Both the position numbers and the translations under genes were made by a program. DNA of 64,000 bases from Thalassospira indica (GTDB lineage Bacteria; Pseudomonadota; Alphaproteobacteria; Rhodospirillales; Thalassospiraceae), in assembly GCF_003403095.1 (NCBI RefSeq), contig NZ_CP031555.1, positions 2,088,001-2,152,000 on the forward strand, read 5' to 3'. Positions 54,198-62,462 of this stretch are shown here, piece after piece (the first letter of the stretch is position 1; each line of letters starts with the position of its first letter). The notes beneath the pieces are model-generated. The model was not told where the DNA came from. It searched no databases and was given only the letters and a program-made list of their open reading frames with translations.

Positions 54198-55360
54198 TTG
54201 TTCAGTACCGAAGCAGCCCCGGCCTCCCACGATACCCAGACTGTGTCTTCCCACGTATAGCGCGGCTCGATCTGGCGGGTGGAGTTCGGCTCGGTCACCT
54301 TGATGCGTTTGCCGCTTTCAAGGCGCACGTGATAGGTCGAAATACCACCAAGATAACCGATCTCTTCGACCTTGCCCGACACGCAATTGTATTTGGTTTC
54401 TTTGGGCGCTTCCTTGGTGATGCGAAGCCGCTCGGGACGTAACGCCACCCAGAAGGTCATGCCTTCATGGCCCTGAACAGCGTGATCGATATAAATCTCG
54501 CAACCGGCCTCATCCGATTTGATGACGGCATATTTTTCATCGTCATCAACCAGAACACCTTCGATCAGGTTGACCTGGCCAAGGAAGTTCGCGGTATAGC
54601 GGCTGTTGGGATATTCATAAAGTTCGAACGGGGTGCCGGTCTGGTTGATCACCCCTTCATTCATCACGGCAATGCGCGATGCCATGGTCATGGCTTCTTC
54701 CTGGTCGTGGGTCACCATGACAAAGGTGGTGCCGACCTTTTCCTGAATGTTGACCAGCTCGAACTGGGTCTGTTCGCGCAGTTTCTTGTCAAGCGCGCCC
54801 AGCGGTTCGTCGAGCAACAGCACCTTTGGCCGTTTGATCAGCGACCGCGCCAATGCAACGCGCTGGCGCTGACCACCCGAAAGCTGATGGGGTTTGCGCT
54901 TGGCAAATTTGCTCATCTGCACAAGGCCCAGCATTTCGGCGACCAGTTCCTTGATCTCGCTGCGCGAAACGCCATCCTGCACCAGCCCGAACGCGACATT
55001 CTGTTCCACACTCATATGCGGGAACAGGGCATAGGACTGGAACATCATGTTGGTCGGGCGTTCATAGGCCGGGACCCCGGCCATATCGACACCATCGATG
55101 TAAATCTTGCCTGATGTGGGTTCTTCGAACCCTGCCAGCATGCGCAACAGCGTGGTCTTCCCGCAACCTGACCCACCCAGAAGGGCGAAAAGCTCGTGGC
55201 GATAGATATCCAGGGAAACATCATCGACGGCATAGAAGTCGCCGAATTTCTTGGTCACATTCTCAAAGCGGATATAGGGAACCGCGTCCGGATTGTTCCA
55301 AGGTTGCGTCTTGTGCACATCCTCGTGCACGCGCTCCAAAACCGCCTCTGACACCAGCAT
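54194..55360 (-). CDS. potG: Putrescine ABC transporter ATPase PotG
   Basis: Energising subunit of the polyamine importer: 388 residues with Walker A LLGGSGCGKTTLLRML, Q-loop MMFQSYALFPHMSVEQN, signature QLSGGQRQRVALARSL, Walker B VLLLDEPLGALDKKLR, switch His VTHDQEEAMTMA and a C-terminal TOBE regulatory region. Sequence order and wording (AGFEEPTSGKIYIDGVDMAG) resemble PotG more than PotA. The ATG at 55360 lies directly after GGGGAGA; a TTG at 55396 is an alternative. Transcription may start in the 410-base gap after potF, whose own terminator lies in between. Confidence 0.92.
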   Translation of the reverse strand: MLVSEAVLERVHEDVHKTQPWNNPDAVPYIRFENVTKKFGDFYAVDDVSLDIYRHELFALLGGSGCGKTTLLRMLAGFEEPTSGKIYIDGVDMAGVPAYERPTNMMFQSYALFPHMSVEQNVAFGLVQDGVSRSEIKELVAEMLGLVQMSKFAKRKPHQLSGGQRQRVALARSLIKRPKVLLLDEPLGALDKKLREQTQFELVNIQEKVGTTFVMVTHDQEEAMTMASRIAVMNEGVINQTGTPFELYEYPNSRYTANFLGQVNLIEGVLVDDDEKYAVIKSDEAGCEIYIDHAVQGHEGMTFWVALRPERLRITKEAPKETKYNCVSGKVEEIGYLGGISTYHVRLESGKRIKVTEPNSTRQIEPRYTWEDTVWVSWEAGAASVLNK

Positions 55361-55772
55361 TCTCCCCTGTTTCAATGTCAAGATGAACCGCTTCAATCAG
55401 ACGTCAGTCCCTGATGACCTGGTGCGCAATCGTTTGATGTTGCAGCACTGCCCATTGGTCGGTTCTTCCTGATAACAGGATGAAGCAATTCTGCAATCTG
55501 TAAAGAGGGGTGTGCGATATTTTGAACAACAATCACCGTTTGATGCCTAAATTGGCAGGGAATCGGCATGTGGTGTTCAGAAAATGTGCATTTCTGCGAA
55601 AGGGTCTGGTTGTCGGAAACAGGCTGACTGCAACCAATAAAGCGCCGTGATCACGAGTCACCGGCTGCCTGGCCGCATCGTTGCGCACGACTGAAAAGCA
55701 AAAGGGCGCGACCAAAATCGCGCCCTTCGCAAGGATCAGGGATCGCAATCCGTCAGGATCGCTTTCGATCAC
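55361..55772. promoter_or_regulatory. Intergenic region potF-potG with candidate regulatory motif
   Basis: About 410 bases holding the potF terminator (55699-55727) and presumably a potGHI promoter. The motif AAAATGTGCATTTCTGCGAA at 55581-55600 resembles two copies upstream of potF (57001-57050), suggesting one regulator for both units. A minus-strand open frame of 79 codons here contains the terminator and is not called. Confidence 0.35.
55699..55727 (-). terminator. Rho-independent terminator after potF
   Basis: Perfect 10-bp stem AAGGGCGCGA / TCGCGCCCTT with a six-base loop; minus strand continues TTGCTTTTC. It would let the binding protein be made in excess over the membrane subunits. 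Confidence 0.8.
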
Positions 55773-56879
55773 TTACTGACCGGTTTTAAGCTTCGTCCAC
55801 AGACGGGTACGGGTACGCAGCAGGCGTGAACCCGGCTCGACTTTCGAACGCAGACGCTCTTTTACTTCCTGCGGCGGATAGATGCCCGGATCTTCCAGAA
55901 GGGACGGGTCAACCAGTTCCATCGCGGCAAGGTTCGGGGTTGCATAGGCAACATAGTTCGCGATTTCAGCTTCGACATCGGCACGCAGCACATAGTCGAT
56001 GAACTTGTGCGCCAGATCCGGGTTCGGTGCATCTTCCGGGATCATCATCGCGTCAAACCAGATCAGGGTGCCTTCCTTCGGAATGACATACTTGATCTCG
56101 TTGCCGTTGCCGGCTTCTTCTGCACGAAGGGCGGCCATGCCGACATCGCCCGACCAGCCAACAGAAATACAAACGTTACCGTTTGCAAGGTCGTTGATGT
56201 ACTGGGAGCTATGGAAATAGGTCACATGCGGACGGATTTTCTCAAGCTGCTCAAAGGCGCTTTCGATCGATTCCGTGGTCGGTTCGCCTTCCGGCACATT
56301 GCCAAGATAGAAGTTCACCAGCGGTACGATCTCGCCCGGATCATCCAGAAGCGACAGGCCGCATGACGACAGCTTTTCGGCATATTTCGGATCAAAGATC
56401 ATCGCCCAGCTATCAAGCGGGGCATCGTCACCCAGAACTTCCTGAACTTTGGCAACGTTATAGCCAAAGCCGTTGGTGCCCCAGAAATACGGCACGGCAA
56501 AGGTGTTGTCCGGGTCGTATTTTGCCTGCTGTTCAAGGATCACCGGATCCAGGTTGCCATAGTTCGACAGTTTGGATTTGTCGATCGGCTGGAACAGCTT
56601 GGCTTTGATCAGGCGTTCGGCATCGGCAAGGGTCGGCACCACGATGTCATAGCCGGAATTACCGGCCAGCAGCTTGGCTTCAACCAACTGGTTGCTGTCA
56701 TAAACGTCATAGTTGACCTTGACGCCGTATTCCTTTTCGAAATTCGCAACGGTTTCCTCGCCGATATAATCCGACCAGTTATAAACGTTGAGAACTTCCT
56801 GTGCCGATGCACCAGTGGCAAAGCCAGATACGGCAGCCGCAAGCACAACCAGGCTTGATGTTTTAAGAAGAGATTTCAT
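55773..56879 (-). CDS. potF: Periplasmic putrescine-binding protein PotF
   Basis: Captures polyamine in the periplasm for PotGHI. 368 residues: signal peptide ending ASA before QEVLNVYNWSDYIGEETVAN minus ends (the VYNWSDYI block is characteristic of PotD/PotF binding proteins), then VPYFWGTNGFGYNVAKVQE, VCISVGWSGDV and a C-terminal hinge region. It lies between the puuA-like gene and potGHI on the same strand. The 222-base upstream gap is AT-rich with repeated TGTGCAT motifs. Confidence 0.93.
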   Translation of the reverse strand: MKSLLKTSSLVVLAAAVSGFATGASAQEVLNVYNWSDYIGEETVANFEKEYGVKVNYDVYDSNQLVEAKLLAGNSGYDIVVPTLADAERLIKAKLFQPIDKSKLSNYGNLDPVILEQQAKYDPDNTFAVPYFWGTNGFGYNVAKVQEVLGDDAPLDSWAMIFDPKYAEKLSSCGLSLLDDPGEIVPLVNFYLGNVPEGEPTTESIESAFEQLEKIRPHVTYFHSSQYINDLANGNVCISVGWSGDVGMAALRAEEAGNGNEIKYVIPKEGTLIWFDAMMIPEDAPNPDLAHKFIDYVLRADVEAEIANYVAYATPNLAAMELVDPSLLEDPGIYPPQEVKERLRSKVEPGSRLLRTRTRLWTKLKTGQ

Positions 56880-57000
56880 TTCGCTGAGCCTCCCATGTGG
56901 CAGCGTTTGAAAGTTTACCGGTTCTGTTTTGGTCCCCCAGAACCCGGGGCTTATCGTAATATCCTTCGAATGCTTCAGGATATTGTCAAATACAAGATGG

Positions 57001-57050
57001 AAAAATGTGCATATTTCGCATCATGTAAAAAATTGTGCATTTAACATGCA
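57001..57050. promoter_or_regulatory. Tandem TGTGCAT motifs upstream of potF
   Basis: Two similar sites, AAAAATGTGCATATTTCGCA (57001-57020) and AAAATTGTGCATTTAACATG (57029-57048), lie in the AT-rich gap before potF. A third copy sits before potG. Spacing of 28 bases and matching orientation suggest a shared operator; the regulator is unknown. Confidence 0.4.
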
Positions 57051-57101
57051 ACAATCTTGCGCCGGGCAGCAAGTCCCGGCGCAAAATTCGACAGGCGTCT
57101 T

Positions 57102-58451
57102 TTAAACGTTCAGCAACAGGTGCTCACGCTCCCACGCGCTGATTACGGTCTGATAGGCATCCCATTCCGCTTCCTTGACCGCAATAACGGCGGCAGCGAA
57201 CTCTTCACCCAGCAGTTCCTTAAGCGGCTTGCAACGATGGAATTTCGCAAGTGCTTCGTGGATGTGACGCGGCAGGGAATGCGCACGGTCATAGCCCGAA
57301 CCTTCGATCGGGGCTGTCGCATCGACTTCCTCGATAATGCCAAGCAGGCCACAGGCAAGCGACGCCGCAACCGCCAGATACGGGTTGGCATCTGCCCCCG
57401 GTAGACGGTTTTCAATACGGCGTGCCGCGGGCGGGCCATTCGGCTGGCGCAGGCCGACCGTGCGGTTATCAAGTGACCAGTGCATGTTGATCGGGGCATC
57501 CGACCAGGGCTGCAAACGGCGATAACTGTTCATGTTTGGCGCCAGAAGCGGCATGGCCGCCGGCAGGTAACGCTGCAGGCCACCGATATAGTTCAGGAAC
57601 AGTTTCGAGTTTTCCCCGTCATCATCGGCAAACAGGTTCTTGCCGGTGTTGATATCCAGAAGACTCTGGTGAATATGCATCGAGCTTCCCGGCAAATTGC
57701 CCATCGGCTTGGCCATGAACGTGCCATAGACGCCGTGTTTGAGTGCCGTTTCACGCAGCGTACGTTTGAACAAAAAGGCCTGATCGGCCAGTTCAAGCGG
57801 ATCACCATGGTTAAAGTTCATTTCAAGCTGGGCCGGACCCGACTCGTGGCTCATGGTATCGGCGTCGATATTCATGGCCTCGCAATAGTCATACAGGTCT
57901 TCAATCAGCGGATCGAACTCGTTGATGGCATCAATACCAAACGCGTTTGATGCGCGTTCCGGACGGCCGGAACGGCCAATCGGCGGCTCCAGTGGGTTGT
58001 CCGGATCGGTGTTCTTTGCCACCAGATAAAATTCAAGTTCTGGCGCGATGATCGGCCGCATGCCGCGTTCTTCAAACGCCTTGAGAACACGTTTAAGTAC
58101 GCCGCGCGGGGACGTCGAAACTTCTTCGCCGGAAAAATGGAAACAGTCGCAGATGATCTGGGCCGTCGGCTCCTCGTACCACGGCACAACGCGCACGGTT
58201 TCCGGGTCGGGAACCATCGCCACGTCCTTTTCGGCCGGGTCAAGGAAGGCATCGGTTTCCTCCGGGTAGCCGCCGGTTACCGTCAGGCAGAAAATTGCTT
58301 CGGGGATGGCAAGGCTTTTGGCCTCCAGCCCCTTAAGAAACTTCTGTGTCGGAAGAACCTTGCCCCGCGCAACGCCGGACATGTCCGGAACAATGCATTC
58401 GACTTCTTCGATTTTTCGCTCGGATAGCCACGTCTTGAGATCGGTGCTCAT
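57102..58451 (-). CDS. puuA: Glutamine-synthetase family protein, PuuA-like gamma-glutamylputrescine synthetase
   Basis: ATP-dependent ligase of the GS family, here most like PuuA, which joins glutamate to putrescine as the first step of the Puu degradation route. 449 residues with VPDMSGVARGKVLP near the N-terminus, the metal/glutamate block SHESGPAQLEMNF, NLPGSSMHIHQSL and the C-terminal APINMHWSLDNRTVGLRQP. Start 58451 (MSTDLKTWLSE) fits the family; the Shine-Dalgarno is weak, and a longer start at 58514 is less likely. Its position next to the putrescine importer supports this substrate. The rest of the Puu pathway is not in the window. Confidence 0.88.
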   Translation of the reverse strand: MSTDLKTWLSERKIEEVECIVPDMSGVARGKVLPTQKFLKGLEAKSLAIPEAIFCLTVTGGYPEETDAFLDPAEKDVAMVPDPETVRVVPWYEEPTAQIICDCFHFSGEEVSTSPRGVLKRVLKAFEERGMRPIIAPELEFYLVAKNTDPDNPLEPPIGRSGRPERASNAFGIDAINEFDPLIEDLYDYCEAMNIDADTMSHESGPAQLEMNFNHGDPLELADQAFLFKRTLRETALKHGVYGTFMAKPMGNLPGSSMHIHQSLLDINTGKNLFADDDGENSKLFLNYIGGLQRYLPAAMPLLAPNMNSYRRLQPWSDAPINMHWSLDNRTVGLRQPNGPPAARRIENRLPGADANPYLAVAASLACGLLGIIEEVDATAPIEGSGYDRAHSLPRHIHEALAKFHRCKPLKELLGEEFAAAVIAVKEAEWDAYQTVISAWEREHLLLNV

Positions 58452-58614
58452 GTGTAGTCGGGCGCTTTCACGCCAGTCCTTCAAAATTGCATTTTCTTGC
58501 GTTTTTCGGGCCATTCCCGAACAAATTCACAAGAAAGGATGTTTGTCTTCGAAGACTATTGTATTTAATTTCGTTATTGTCGTGTTTATTAGAATTATAG
58601 ACGAATTTTCGGTT

Positions 58615-58654
58615 GGATCGTCGAAGATATCGTTTCATATCTCTGGAACGATCC
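58615..58654. promoter_or_regulatory. Nested dyad in the puuA/dgcN divergent promoter
   Basis: Outer perfect 7-mer arms GGATCGT (58615-58621) and ACGATCC (58648-58654) enclose a second perfect dyad AGATAT-CGTTTC-ATATCT (58625-58642). It lies 70-110 bases upstream of dgcN in the 272-base gap separating dgcN from puuA. A TATAGT-like -10 occurs just downstream (near 58668). It is a good candidate operator for the dgc genes, for puuA, or both. Confidence 0.45.
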
Positions 58655-58723
58655 TACCAGATTGCGCTATAGTCGCGCCACAATATTTAAGAGCAGCGTT
58701 TGGATGCTGGTCAAGGAGGTATT

Positions 58724-59728
58724 ATGAAAATCGCACATCCGTATCTTATGTTTCTTGGTGACGCGCCGGACGAACTGGCTGCAAAAACCGCAATCGGCAT
58801 CAAGCAGTGGCGCCCGGAATGGTGCGTCGGTCAGATGAGTCTGCCGGGCTGTCAGGCGGACCTTGGTCTGCCGGAAATGTCGATCGCCGAAGCAAAGGCA
58901 GCAGGCGTTAAAACCCTGGTGCTGGGCGTTGCCAACCGTGGCGGGATCATTGGTCCGGCATGGATGGAAACCCTGCTGGCGGCAATCGACGCTGGCATGG
59001 ACATCGCCAACGGTCTGCACACCCGTCTTTCGTCGATTCCCGAACTGGTGGATGCGGCCAAGGCCAAGGGTGTTAGCCTGTTTGACGTGCGTCACTTCGA
59101 CGGCAAGGTGCCGGTCGGCAACGGTGAAAAACGTTCCGGCAAGCGCGTTCTGGCTGTTGGTACCGACTGTTCGGTCGGTAAGATGTACACCGCCCTTGCA
59201 ATCGACGCCGAATTCAAAAAACGCGGTATCAAGTCCGACTTCCGTGCAACTGGCCAGACCGGTATCTTCATCGCCGGTGAAGGCATCTCGGTTGATGCGG
59301 TGATTTCCGACTTTATCTCGGGCGCTGTTGAAACCATTGCGCCGGCCAATGACCCGGATCACTGGGACGTCATGGAAGGGCAGGGCAGCCTGTTCCACGC
59401 ATCGTTCGCCGGTGTTTCCATGGGCCTGATCCACGGCTCCCAGCCGGACGCCCTTGTCGTCTGCCACGAGCCGACCCGTGCCCACATGCGTGGTCTTCCG
59501 GGGTATAAGCTCCCGGATCTGAAAACCTGCCTCGACGTCAACCTGTTGCACGCCAAACTGACCAACCCGGATTGCAAGGTTGTCGGTTTTGCCATCAACA
59601 CCAAGGCGCTTGATGACGCAGCAGCCAAGAAACTTCTGGCTGACATCGAAGCCGAATTCGGTCTTCCGGCTGTTGACCCGGTCCGTACCGGCGTTGCGTC
59701 GCTGGTCGACAAGCTGCAGGAGATCTAA
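58724..59728 (+). CDS. dgcN: DUF1611 protein DgcN, D-glutamate N-acetyltransferase
   Basis: DUF1611-family protein of 334 residues. In marine bacteria DgcN acetylates D-glutamate as the first step of a D-glutamate catabolic route. The N-terminal Rossmann-like domain (about 1-140) includes VLGVANRGGIIGPAWMETLL. The C-terminal half carries a P-loop-like VLAVGTDCSVGKMYTALAID and GQGSLFHASFAGVSMGLIHGS minus last residue. The start is fixed by AAGGAGG at 58713-58719. dgcA follows after one base, so the two are co-translated. Function is by family and by the diagnostic pairing with a dipeptide-epimerase-like gene. Confidence 0.88.
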   Translation: MKIAHPYLMFLGDAPDELAAKTAIGIKQWRPEWCVGQMSLPGCQADLGLPEMSIAEAKAAGVKTLVLGVANRGGIIGPAWMETLLAAIDAGMDIANGLHTRLSSIPELVDAAKAKGVSLFDVRHFDGKVPVGNGEKRSGKRVLAVGTDCSVGKMYTALAIDAEFKKRGIKSDFRATGQTGIFIAGEGISVDAVISDFISGAVETIAPANDPDHWDVMEGQGSLFHASFAGVSMGLIHGSQPDALVVCHEPTRAHMRGLPGYKLPDLKTCLDVNLLHAKLTNPDCKVVGFAINTKALDDAAAKKLLADIEAEFGLPAVDPVRTGVASLVDKLQEI

Positions 59729-59729
59729 G

Positions 59730-60710
59730 TTGCCAAAACTCACTGTGATTTCCGAAGTCTTCCCCCTCGCACAGGTCTTCAAGATCTCGCGCGGGGCCCG
59801 GACCGAGGCACATGTGGTCAAGGTGACGCTCAGCGACGGCACCCATACCGGGCAGGGGGAATGCGTTCCCTATGCCCGGTATAATGAAACGGTCGAAGGT
59901 GTCATTGCCGACATCGAAGCACAGGCTGACGCCCTTGACCGTGGCATGACCCGCAAGGAACTCCAGGACGCCATGAAGGCCGGTGCTGCGCGTAACGCAG
60001 TCGACTGCGCCTATTGGGATCTGGAAGCCAAGCGTATGGGACGTCGCGTGTGGGAATTGATCGGCCACAAGGCGCCCGAAGGATTGATCACGGCCGAAAC
60101 GCTGTCGATTGATACCCCGGACAATATGCGCGAAGCTGCCCGCAAGATCGCCCATGCCCCGTTGCTTAAGGTCAAGCTCAATGGCGAAAACGTCCTTGAG
60201 TCGGTCCGCGCTGTGCGTGAAGGTTCGCCCAAGGCCCGCATCATTGTTGATGCCAACGAAGCCTGGTCACTTGATCTGCTCGAAGATATCGGAGCAGAAC
60301 TTGATGGTCTGGGTGTCGAGATGATCGAACAGCCGCTGCCTGCCGGGCAGGATGATGGTCTGATCGATATCGATTGCCCGGTTCTTCTGTGTGCCGACGA
60401 GTCTGTTCATACGATGGCCGACATTCCGCGTCTGGCCAATCTCTATGACATGATCAACATCAAGCTCGACAAGACCGGTGGTCTCACCGGCGCGCTTGAG
60501 CTGGCCGAGGCCGCGTCAAAGGCCGGCATGCAACTGATGACCGGCTGCATGGTCGGAACGTCGCTTGCCATGGCACCCGCCATGATCACCGGTGCGATGT
60601 CGCGCATTGTCGATCTGGATGGCCCGATCTGGATGGCCAAGGATCGCGATCATGCTCTGACGTTTAAAAACGGTGTGATGGGGCTGCCGGATCGCGAACT
60701 CTGGGGTTGA
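59730..60710 (+). CDS. dgcA: Enolase-superfamily racemase DgcA (dipeptide-epimerase-like)
   Basis: Muconate-lactonizing/dipeptide-epimerase type enzyme, in this pairing expected to convert N-acetyl-D-glutamate to the L form. 326 residues, with the catalytic Lys-x-Lys in LLKVKLNG, metal ligands in IIVDANEAWS (Asp), EMIEQPLPAG (Glu) and LLCADESVHT (Asp), and the second catalytic Lys in NIKLDKTGGLTG. The start is TTG at 59730, one base after the dgcN stop, with AGGAG seven bases upstream. Frames extending further into dgcN would duplicate coding on dgcN and are rejected. Older annotations call it L-Ala-D/L-Glu epimerase. Confidence 0.9.
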   Translation: MPKLTVISEVFPLAQVFKISRGARTEAHVVKVTLSDGTHTGQGECVPYARYNETVEGVIADIEAQADALDRGMTRKELQDAMKAGAARNAVDCAYWDLEAKRMGRRVWELIGHKAPEGLITAETLSIDTPDNMREAARKIAHAPLLKVKLNGENVLESVRAVREGSPKARIIVDANEAWSLDLLEDIGAELDGLGVEMIEQPLPAGQDDGLIDIDCPVLLCADESVHTMADIPRLANLYDMINIKLDKTGGLTGALELAEAASKAGMQLMTGCMVGTSLAMAPAMITGAMSRIVDLDGPIWMAKDRDHALTFKNGVMGLPDRELWG

Positions 60711-60764
60711 TAAGGCTAAACGCTATACAACGGCATAATCGCCCTGTAATCCGGGCGATATAAG

Positions 60765-60797
60765 ACGGCGCATCGGCAAACCGGTGCGCCGTTTTTA
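60765..60797 (+). terminator. Rho-independent terminator of dgcNA
   Basis: A 12-bp stem ACGGCGCATCGG (60765-60776) / CCGGTGCGCCGT (60781-60792), with one wobble pair and a four-base loop, followed by TTTTA. The following 60798-61007 is AT-rich with no gene. Confidence 0.88.
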
Positions 60798-61020
60798 TTT
60801 CCAATGTAAAAAAAACCGGCACCCGAATTTTCGACCCAAGGTAGAAAAGCCAAGGGAAATTTTTTTTACAGCCAGATGTGGTGGTGTTTGAGTTAACTTT
60901 CCATTTACGAATCAATATCTTGCGGTATGAATTGACCGTGTAAAAGCTCTATCCCGAACCTGATCTTGCATGACGCCACCCTAATGTATAGTTGTGTCTT
61001 GGTCCATGTATGGACGGCCC

Positions 61021-61271
61021 TCTGAAAGCAAGGAAAATTAGACCTGTTGTGCGACCTGGTCGGGTGCATCCATGTATCCGGCCTGTTTATGGCGGCGATT
61101 CGCCTGGCCCTGATGAAGTCCGCGAATCTCGGTTCCGATCAAATAAACGCGGTCACTTGGCCGCCTGGAATAAGCTGGAGTGTCCGAAATCCCGGTAGTG
61201 ACCGGTTCACATCAGTATCTGTTCACCTTGCTAACCTGTTGTAATTCCGTGGGATCTAAAAACGGTGTGTT
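61021..61271 (-). ncRNA. Candidate bridge/seeker RNA region of the IS110-family element
   Basis: The 250-base noncoding stretch downstream of the transposase, inside the inverted repeats. IS1111-group elements encode their target-guiding RNA in this position. Short dyads are visible, for example GGCGATTCGCC (61094-61104) and GCGGTCACTTGGCCGC (61149-61164). The RNA's ends, fold and guide loops cannot be fixed by eye, so the call is positional. Confidence 0.35.
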
Positions 61272-62303
61272 CTATGCCGCAGTTGCAATTGCTGTTGTCC
61301 GATATGTTTCCTTTTTGGTCATCAATGCCCAGGCGATGCGCGCGGCTTTGTTGGCCATGGCGATCGTCACAAGCCTTGTCGGCTTACGCTCCAACAGCCG
61401 TTTCGCCCAATCTGCCTGCCGTGACGATTTTCGGCGAACGACGCTCAGCATGCTGGTAGCCCCTATGACAAGCAGCTTTCGCAGATACCGGTTGCCCTGT
61501 TTTGATATCCGCCCCAGACGTTCCTTGCCGCCGCTGGAATTTTGTCGCGGTACCAGACCGAGCCAGGCAGCAAACTCGCGGCCGGATTTGAAGAACGAAG
61601 GATCCGGTACCGTGGCGGCGATCGCACTCGCTGTCAGAACACCGACACCGGGTATGGACGCCAATCGCTGGCTAACCTCATTTTCCTTGTGGGCCGCCTT
61701 GATTGCCCGATCTATATCGTCGATAGCAGCTTCATTTGCCTGGAGCATGGCCACCAGTGGCCGAAGAGATGCCCGCGCCAATGCCGGCAGGCTTTCATCT
61801 TCTTCTTCCATGATGACATCAACAATCCGGTCCAGTCGTTCCCGTCCCTGGGCGGCAACCATCCCCATTTCGGCCATGTGGGAACGCAGTGCATTGACCA
61901 GCATGTTTTGCTGGCGGATCAGAAGCTCCCGGGCCTTGTGCTGCATCAGGGCGGCCTGCTGGTCTTCCGATTTGACCGGAACGAAGCGCATGTTCGGTCT
62001 GCCGACAGCCTCACAGATCGCTTCCGCATCAGCTGCATCGTTTTTACCACGACGAACATACGGCTTCACATAAGATGGCGGGATGATCCGGACATCGTGC
62101 CCGCGCGCTGCAAGCTCCCGAGCCCAGTAATGAGAAGTGCCACAGGCTTCAAGGCCGATCAGACACGGAGGGAGTTCCGAGAAGAATGAAAACATTTGCT
62201 GACGACGCAATTGGCGACGAACTGTCACGTTCCCTTCGTCGTCGACACCATGAACCTGGAAGACATTTTTGGCCAAATCCAGGCCGAGCGTGCTAACTTT
62301 CAT
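61272..62303 (-). CDS. IS110-family transposase
   Basis: DEDD-type recombinase of 343 residues from ATG 62303. The N-terminal RuvC-like domain has TLGLDLAKNVFQVHGVD (first Asp), LIGLEACGTSHYWAREL (Glu) and GKNDAADAEAICEAV (the two Asp). A helical middle follows. The C-terminal transposase-20 domain contains ASIPGVGVLTASAIAA, FAAWLGLVPRQNSSGGKERL and GRISKQGNRYLRKLLV with the conserved Ser. No frameshift is seen, so the enzyme looks active. An earlier start at 62333 is possible. A plus-strand frame of similar length is its shadow. Confidence 0.95.
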   Translation of the reverse strand: MKVSTLGLDLAKNVFQVHGVDDEGNVTVRRQLRRQQMFSFFSELPPCLIGLEACGTSHYWARELAARGHDVRIIPPSYVKPYVRRGKNDAADAEAICEAVGRPNMRFVPVKSEDQQAALMQHKARELLIRQQNMLVNALRSHMAEMGMVAAQGRERLDRIVDVIMEEEDESLPALARASLRPLVAMLQANEAAIDDIDRAIKAAHKENEVSQRLASIPGVGVLTASAIAATVPDPSFFKSGREFAAWLGLVPRQNSSGGKERLGRISKQGNRYLRKLLVIGATSMLSVVRRKSSRQADWAKRLLERKPTRLVTIAMANKAARIAWALMTKKETYRTTAIATAA

Positions 62304-62462
62304 CTGTGGATGGCTCCTGTAGTGTTTGCCCAACTGATCAATGCACTATGGCACATCGATGCCGATTTGTGGGGGCCGTCCACACCATCAAATAAAGGAA
62401 CGATGAGCTATCTATATAAGGGGTCTGATCGACCCGGTTAAATCTGGTTGGAGCAGATTCGC

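Larger units (their letters stand above)
61008..62385 (-). mobile_element. IS110-family insertion sequence, probably IS1111 group
   Basis: About 1.38 kb bounded by inverted 13-mers that match at 12 of 13 positions: GTATGGACGGCCC at 61008-61020 and GGGCCGTCCACAC at 62373-62385. It contains one transposase gene on the minus strand. The left (transposase 3') noncoding segment is about 250 bases and the right only about 70, the layout of the IS1111 group, which also has subterminal inverted repeats. The exact outer ends may lie a few bases beyond the repeats; no target duplication was identified, as expected for this family. Confidence 0.75.

Noticed and set aside
59580..59729. Longer DgcA starting inside dgcN
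   Set aside because: The first 50 codons would be out-of-frame dgcN sequence; the TTG at 59730 has AGGAG at ideal spacing and gives the normal N-terminus.
58667..59842. 391-codon minus-strand open frame opposite dgcN
   Set aside because: Shadow of dgcN; dgcN has a strong ribosome-binding site, full length and a coupled partner.
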